Positions 57,296 to 64,000 of a stretch of DNA of 64,000 nt are shown here, piece after piece. The notes under the pieces were generated by a model, which worked only from the letters and a program-made list of their open reading frames with translations, had not been told where the DNA came from and ran no database searches. A program made the position numbers and the translations under genes. Location of the stretch: contig JAZGTN010000094.1 in the NCBI GenBank assembly GCA_037783415.1, forward strand, positions 434,001 through 498,000, read 5' to 3'. The number at the start of each line of letters is the position of its first letter. The stretch's first letter is position 1. This stretch comes from Leptasterias polaris (lineage: Eukaryota; Echinodermata; Asteroidea; Forcipulatida; Asteriidae).

Positions 57296-59383
57296 CATGT
57301 TGTATATTTTGTGCTATACCTCATATCTCTCTAGTTTGGGATTACTGAGCTCTGGAAAACTTGGACTGACATTGATGTTGGAAGTATCTGTAATACCACC
57401 ATTTCTCTCTAAAGTACATGCATAGTAGACTGTTGCACATGTGACAGTCTACTAGGAATGCATATTTACCCTGTGCATGAACTGGCACATGCGCTTGGTA
57501 AACAGCAAAAATACCATCTGGCATGTGATGGTGAATGAACCAATGAGAAATCAGCTCTTTATCAGTAAATGTTCCCATATACCCCCTTAATATGATCTAA
57601 ATCCATAAGTAATGGACTCTTCAGATACTAAATGTGTCATAAAAGTGTACTAGACAGTGCTATCATGATGAACAGGTTTATTAACATTGTGAATGTACAA
57701 TTCTTTAATTAGACCATGAAGGTTCAGAGGGAGTTTCAAAAGAATTACTAATATAATTGTTATTTATTTAAAAAATAATACAAACAGTTTATATCAGTTT
57801 TGGTGTTGATTGAACAAGTATTTATTTCAATCTTCTCATAAGTTATAAAAAAAAACCTACATCATAAAACTCAACCTGCGAATGTCTTCATTAAAGGTCC
57901 ACATTACTTTTTTTGCTTAGAACTACATCAAGACATTAAGATAATCCATTGAGGATTAACTGCAATTTCTTCACTTTTTTCTCCCCTGTCTTTTCAATAG
58001 TGCTATCCCTAAAACTCGAGGGCCTAATCAAAAATTATACATCTGGGTAATTTTGTGTCAGATCACCCAATGGGTTATAAACCTGAGTGACCCCCTTCAA
58101 AATGGTTTATATTTAGTTATTAAAAACATAATTTTAGTCTCAAAGTAGCTGCTTATTGGTGATTTTGGTCAGCATGGCCACTGATTTATATGCAGACTAT
58201 ATGCTCTTCACAAAGTTTGATACTAACTGAAAAGGATTTTATTACATAAACTTGTTAAACAAATCTTTTGTTGCCACTTGAAAAATAGTTACACTAATTC
58301 TCATTCATGACCAGGCTGCAACAAAAGGCTATGTGGAACTTGATCCCATAGATTTACACTGACTGCATAGGAATATCATCATTTTAAATCATATGCCCCT
58401 AATGTGTGCCACATTTGCCAATTATGGTTGGAGACTGATCTAGTTAAACACATACACTGGAATATCACATTTCATTTTTGGGGGTACCATTTTTGGTGAT
58501 CCGTCTGCTATAATATGGCATGACCTCATCTCAACAACCTTCAAGTTTTAGCAATGACTCTGTTTCATGGTTCAATTTAAACCAACTTAATTTTAAAGGC
58601 ATTTGTAAAAAACATGTTATTTTCTTTATTTTCATTTCAAGACACAGAATTGTGAGGAAAAAATAAGCACTTGAAGTGATCCCATTGTCATATTATAAAT
58701 CTTTTGAATTATTAAAGGTGCTGTGTTATTCAATTTATACAGGTTGATAAGCATAATGGAATCTATAGGGAAACAGTCCTGCATGCAGTTGATGTACAGA
58801 TGTAGACTGACCTCACATTACACTGGACTGCCCTAGGCCTCAGTTTATACACTGTACACAGAGCAATGTCAGCGAGTAAACAGTACAGTACATTCTTAAT
58901 ATAATACATTCTGAACAAATATTTCATAATCAATTGGTTCTCCCAAGTCTTAATTTCCTCTAAAGCTCCTGTTAACTTAACAAAATATATTTAGTTCCAA
59001 GCTTCAAGGTTGCAGTTGTCATTGCTGTAACCTGCTTCATTAATTAGCTGTAAAACAACTTAGGAGAATTAACTACACTTAGCTTCTTTTGTCACTGTTT
59101 CTCATGTGCAAATGTTGAGCAAAAGTCATAAAGAATACTGCTTAATTACAAACATGGCATGTCTATAATATTTTTCCCCCAATCTCAGGTTTGTATCAAT
59201 ATGAAGGGTTAAGTGGAAAAATGGCAACTGTACCAAGATTAACATCATGAAGAAAATGTATCTGCACAATGGAAATTGTTTATCCCTATACATAATTTAT
59301 GATGACAACTTTATGTTTTTTGTGTGCCACATTTTCTTAAACTTCAGATGTGGAGAATAAATAATGCATTCTGCAATACTCAC

Positions 59384-59449
59384 CCCAAGATTGCGACTCC
59401 GTATACGTACATATCCCTGTTTGACTAAATCATCAAATTCTCCTGACAT
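59384..59449 (-). CDS. dok4/5/6-like: DOK4/5/6-type adaptor, exon 1 (start codon, PH N-terminus)
   Basis: ATG at 59449-59447 opens MSGEFDDLVKQGYVRIRSRN-LG and ends at donor CTTGGG|GTGAGT, 22 codons, phase 0. The human DOK5-type start (M---F-DIVKQGYV-MKSRKLG) matches in length and pattern and splices at the same place. This start is chosen because the family begins at this distance from VKQGYV. The exon lies 6.2 kb from exon 2. The sequence before the ATG (GATAAACC) is only a fair translation context. Confidence 0.93.
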
Positions 59450-62400
59450 GGTTTATCTAATCAGCAGCTACATTAATGTCATTACATCCAAAGTCTGTCT
59501 ATACTTGACAGTATCACTTCTTAGCAATAGCTGCTGCTCCAGAAAGGATGGACGCTACATATCATTGCCTATACACAGAACCCCTTGACTGCCTATGACA
59601 ACTAAACTGTGATAATGTTGGTTTCGTAACAACTGTTGTTCAGGTAGCCTGCATAGACAGGAAACGTGTGCAATTACTGCATACTCCAAGCTCATCTCCT
59701 TACATCCCTATAGGCTAAACACTACATGTACAATGTAGTATGTCCGTAGCTGTCACAATTGTCTTTGGGGAGCACGTTCCCATTAAGATTGGATTATGAC
59801 GGTAAATGTCACATCCGCGATCTAAATGGGAAGTAAATTTAGCCAAGGGGTGTTTCATGATGTAGCTTGAAAAAAAACAGAGACAGATTTGTATTTTATT
59901 AAGATCTGTACAGAGAACAATTAAAGAAATTTCATTTAAATTGAGTCTTCATCCAGGCAGTGTTAATACCTGAAGTGAGTGTCTGTTAATTGCTGAATAA
60001 TGCCCTACACTGATGACGGATACTTCTGAGTGGCATACAGGAATCCTTGTAAGTACACCTTCAAGATTTTGATCAACCAATTAATTAAAGCTCAATGGCT
60101 GACAGACAAGAAGGCTAGTATTTCATTATCTACTTAGTAATCAATTTAATAAGAGAAAGTGTACTTGTCCTGAATACGGTCCCTCAATTAAAGAATGCTC
60201 CCAATCAAGTTAAATTGAAATTCTAATAGAAACTTTCATCACATTTAAGGGGCAAAACCCCATGTCTTCTACAGGCTTGTCTTATAGTCGGCCAAACAGT
60301 GCTTTGTGCATATGTATTGTTGTCTTCTTTTCGTAAGTGGGCATCTTAAAAGAACAATCAGAGAGTTTGCATGATTTAAGCATACGCAACTTCCTGTGCG
60401 TGTATTCTACGTGTCCTATTAAAAAATATATATAATTTAACCAAAATTTGTATGTTAAAGAAAAGGAAAAACACGTACAGGATTGGTTTCCAAAACCTCA
60501 ATGATTAAAAATTTCAACCCATTACCAGAATTAATGTCTCAGTCAGGTAAATAGCATTTGAAGGCAATAAAATCATGTTTGCTATAAATGTGGACAACCC
60601 CTAAAGAAACATACAAAACAATTTGTAACTGTTTTCACCAAACAGATTTCAAAACATAATTCTAACCCATTGTTATTTAAAAAATTTTCCTGGAACATAA
60701 TTTTTTCAATTCCCAAAACAGATTGATGTCTTTTCCAGTATTGATTTTTTGGAATATGATTCATTCAAAATATAATCTAGTTAAAAAAAAATAATAATAA
60801 TAATTCATCAAATTAGGTTGTCGTTTTAAAGAAAAATCCACAGAATAAAAGTTAACATTGGTACAGATTTTCCGCAGTACTTTCATCAAGAGCAATAAAT
60901 CTTTTTGAAAATCTAAATGAATTACAAATGTTGTAAACTAGACCCTTTTTCATTTCAAATTTTCAAGTGTTTAGCTATGCTTGTACTCAAGTCTTATAGG
61001 CCTATTATGACCCAATGGATTATAGACTCTTTTTACAATGAGTCATTTGAAGCAGGGATCTGATTCCATATAAGTGAAGTACAAAGTAGACCACTCAATA
61101 CAAATAAGCCAGACATGAAGCAACTAGACCTGTTTTATCTGCCTCAAGGCAAGTTATTAGTATAAAGCAAGTGTACACAGTATTGGACCAAGTCTCAACT
61201 TTGCTGATAGGTAAAAGCCTGAAACATTTGTAATTATTAAGAAAGCTTCAGTTCTGTTTTCATTTTGGAGAATCAGGTTTTAAAAACTCAGATATTAAAA
61301 TGTATGTATTTTTATTTACTTATTTATTTATAAAAATTGTATTGCTGGGGGGTTGATTATTAAATTTTATAATTCATAAATCATTGTTTTGTCAAGTCCC
61401 AAGTATTTTCTAGGCAATGAAAAAATGATACAAGGTACTGGCTGCTCTAGGCGTCCATAATTTAAAACAAAAATTAGCAGTTGTACTTGAGTGACATCAT
61501 TTTAATCGCCATGAATTGTGAATTTAATCAGTGTAAGTTGAAACTTTTTAGAAGGTCACACAAAATAGTTATGGCCCTTACAATAGACCTAAATGCATCA
61601 ACTTGTTGTATTACAAAGACCATACTGGTAGAGTCTTATTTTTCTATAAGGAGACTCGATGTTTCAACAAGTGAAAAATGTTAATACGTCTCCAGGGGTT
61701 GTTTATATCTACCCCAAATTGAGTTTGTGGATTACGCAACCCTCCACGATACAGCTAAAAAGAAAAGGAAAGGAAAAAGACAAACAATTAAATCAGTAAA
61801 TTTGGATAGATATATTTGTTGACACAAACTGACAGTTGAAAGCAAACAAACACTTGCACAAATTTTACTATTTAATTTTTGATTAAAAATTTATTACATA
61901 GGCCCCTTTATACAAAGTCTCATATAACACTTGGAGTCACTGCAGATATTTGTTCCACACATCACTGGACGCCATAGGCCTACCGTCCACTCCAGATGAC
62001 CTGTGAAACTAGTGAACTGTGATATATGGGTATCTCTATTTGTAAACCCTGTATGTAAGGCCATCAAAGATCGGACTATGATGACTAAAACATAAAAGGT
62101 ATATAAAGTTGATCAAGTCTTAACAGTTGATTATATAATTCAAATATTCAAGAGTAGTAAATTAGGACATCACTTGATACATTGCATTTGTTGATTTTTT
62201 TCAATTTCAAAGAAATATTCTTCAACACTGAATGAGTATATTTATTTAAAATTAAGTTTAAGTAAGACAAAGTCACTCATCACACCTGCATGAGCCATCA
62301 TGAGGCTTGGAAACATTTTCCTTGAAAAAATATGTCCCAGTTGATTATTTATTTAAATCGATTAAACTTAAGCCAGGTAAGATTCTTGTCTTTCAAGCAC

Positions 62401-62635
62401 ATCCGTAATCTATTGCTACATACAACAAACATCAACACTACTGACTGGCATTTAATCTCATACTTTATTCAACCCTGTGGCTGTGCTAGTGCCATTAATA
62501 TTAGTCACCACCAATCATTGACCACACACATGACTCACACACTGCACACACACACGCAGAGTGCAGTCGCGAAATTCTTGAAGAAGAAAAAGTTTTGTTG
62601 TCGTTTCTTTATAATTCAAATTGTGTTTTGCTATT
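59450..62635. other. Upstream region of the DOK-type gene, nothing firm
   Basis: AT-rich. It should hold the 5' UTR and promoter of the gene on the minus strand, but I cannot place a TATA box, initiator or non-coding exon with confidence. No known ORF. Short CA-repeats lie at 62535-62560. Confidence 0.4.
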
Positions 62636-63027
62636 ATTATTATTATTATTATTTTATTCAGAAAGCAATCAACTCAGACAAACCTCAGAACATACAGACA
62701 AAAACAGTTGATTAAATCTGGGATAGCCCAAAAAAGCCAATAACTCAGGCTTATTTCCATTGGGGTCCCATATAAAAAACAGATAAACCACAAACAAGAC
62801 AAAAAACACAAAAAAACAAAAACAGCAGCCAATGCAATGGAATAAGTAAAACCAAGTAAACAAAGAACAAAAAGAAGAAAAAAACCTACTACCCCCCCCC
62901 CTACCCATAAAAACGCCAACAGGAAAAAAAAAACAACAACAACAACAACATTAAAAGTTAATTTAAATTTAAATTTAAACCCTGTCACCCAAATGCAAAA
63001 AACTGCAGGAAACACCCTAAGTGTGCT
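62636..63027 (-). repeat. 3' UTR and ATT tail of the right-edge LINE
   Basis: On the minus strand the RT frame ends at 63028. About 390 bp of pyrimidine-rich sequence follow, including (GTT)n at 62932-62950 and a G-run opposite 62890-62898, ending in an (ATT)n microsatellite at 62633-62653, the usual end of these LINEs. The two minus-strand frames of 79 and 113 codons here are low-complexity. Confidence 0.65.
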
Positions 63028-64000
63028 TCACTCCATTACATTAGCTGTCCGAGAGAGATATGACTTCACTTGTTTCTTAAAAACATGCAAACTGGAAATG
63101 CTTTTAATATTTGAGGGCAGTGCATTCCAGTGTTTAATAGCTGTAACAGAAAATGAGTTTTTACAGGATGAGGTTGGGACAATAAAGTTGTGTTCACTTT
63201 GCCTTGTACTGTAGTTATGACGGTTCGAAATACGAACAAAATTTTCATTAAGATATGTGGGGGTTAGATTAAAAACAATCTTAAAAACGTGATTGAGTTT
63301 CAATTGCGTCACCCTATCTCGGACACTTAACCATCCCAGCCTATCAAGTTCTGCCTGACCAATGTGAGCCCTTGGGTGTTTGTCTAGAATGAACCTAGCC
63401 ATTTTGTTTTGCATAATTTGAAGTTTACTTTTTAATTGAGTGGATAATGCAGAAAACCATGATGAACAAGCATAATCAAAATGACACTGAATCAGGGCAG
63501 AACATAAAATTTTACGTGATTTTTCATTGAGAAAGTTTGCCTGCCTATAAAGAAACTTGAGTCTATCACCACTTTTCTTAATAATCGAGGTAGCAATGTG
63601 CTCTCCTGATAAACATGGGTCTAATGTAACTCCCAAATATTTAACGGAGGAAGCAGCATTAATAGTTTTCCCATTACACCTGACTAAAAATTGATCAACT
63701 TTCTTAAGTTTGCCTTTGGAGCCAAAAAGAATGGACTCAGTTTTACCCAAGTGTAAAGATAATTTGTTATCCACAAGCCACTCTCTACATGATTCTAATT
63801 CTGTACTGAGAGATCTCTCTATAACATTCGGGTCTTTGTCGGAAATCAAAAGAGCACTATCATCAGCATAGAGTAGTAACTTACCCTGGACACTAATTGG
63901 CATGTCATTTACATAACATAAGAATAACAGAGGACCTAATAAACTCCCTTGAGGTATGCCACAGGTTAATCCCATGGATTTGGACTGTGCTTTGTTAACA
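63028..64000 (-). CDS. Non-LTR retrotransposon reverse transcriptase, C-terminal part (runs off window)
   Basis: At least 323 codons open, continuing past the window edge (64000-63976 is in frame). It has LTCGIPQGSLLGPLLFL, the LLLYADDSALLI catalytic YADD motif, SLHLGKTESILFGSK, VKYLGVTLDP and then the thumb and C-terminal region with HFDYACSSWFSAL, ending SYLSRTANVME at TGA/TAA 63028-63030. It belongs to the Jockey/CR1 superfamily; the clade is not decided here. The frame is intact across everything visible, unlike the other LINE remnants, so this copy is recent. Reverse transcriptase copies the element RNA at a nicked target. Confidence 0.93.
   Translation of the reverse strand, partial: VNKAQSKSMGLTCGIPQGSLLGPLLFLCYVNDMPISVQGKLLLYADDSALLISDKDPNVIERSLSTELESCREWLVDNKLSLHLGKTESILFGSKGKLKKVDQFLVRCNGKTINAASSVKYLGVTLDPCLSGEHIATSIIKKSGDRLKFLYRQANFLNEKSRKILCSALIQCHFDYACSSWFSALSTQLKSKLQIMQNKMARFILDKHPRAHIGQAELDRLGWLSVRDRVTQLKLNHVFKIVFNLTPTYLNENFVRISNRHNYSTRQSEHNFIVPTSSCKNSFSVTAIKHWNALPSNIKSISSLHVFKKQVKSYLSRTANVME

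Noticed and set aside
62669..63015. Two minus-strand frames rich in Phe, Leu and Val
   Set aside because: Low-complexity translation of a pyrimidine-rich LINE 3' UTR.

Overview
This window is animal nuclear DNA. Its genes are split by spliceosomal introns with GT/AG junctions, it is dense in retrotransposons, SINEs and fold-back elements, and it has a vertebrate-type (CCCTAA)n interstitial telomeric tract. Two gene identities, a ZNRF1/2-type E3 ligase and a DOK4/5/6-type adaptor, fit a metazoan. BEL/Pao and CR1/L2-like elements, frequent 'tacatgta' runs and the style of the short fold-back repeats suggest a marine invertebrate deuterostome, perhaps an echinoderm. That placement is inference and cannot be settled from this sequence alone.

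Left end (1-9 kb, + strand): the last four coding exons of a ZNRF-type RING E3 ligase gene (1-208, 1299-1394, 7628-7733, 8892-8949). They join in phase and end with the expected RING tail and a TAG stop. Intron 2 is almost entirely a minisatellite of about 5.9 kb with a 28-30 bp unit and a higher-order period of 1.53-1.56 kb. A 77-bp copy of the exon-3 splice-acceptor region lies in the middle of this array.

9.3-20 kb: a CR1/L2-like LINE remnant is followed by nested copies of hairpin-ended elements. These have the layout of Helentron/HINE-type rolling-circle elements: an AGGTGTTCGG or AGCTGTTCCG hairpin at one end, the same motif inverted near the other end, then a stem-loop and CTAG, inserted between two T's. 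The family-1 unit (about 1.2 kb) carries repeated TGACGTCA palindromes and forms a duplicated dimer (10.1-12.4 and 13.2-15.4 kb). The family-2 element (16.6-18.7 kb) contains a satellite of about 130 bp in eight copies. Much of 12.6-19.4 kb reappears in inverted orientation at 29.15-33.1 kb, where the family-2 element is absent, so the empty site is visible.

19.8-28.9 kb: a dead BEL/Pao LTR retrotransposon on the - strand (gag, zinc knuckles, protease, reverse transcriptase, most of RNase H lost, integrase) lies between direct repeats of about 400 bp. A candidate 1.55-kb solo LTR sits in its 3' part.

33-47 kb: mostly non-coding, with several fold-back/TIR elements, a 1.54-kb hAT-like non-autonomous element with an internal 192-bp tandem array, a tRNA-derived SINE and one open frame of unknown origin.

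47-59.5 kb (- strand): six exons, plus a possible seventh, of a DOK4/5/6-type adaptor with a PH domain followed by a PTB domain. Its introns hold SINE, LINE, Gypsy-like and fold-back insertions. The window ends in a non-LTR reverse transcriptase gene on the - strand (63.0-64.0 kb) that runs off the edge.
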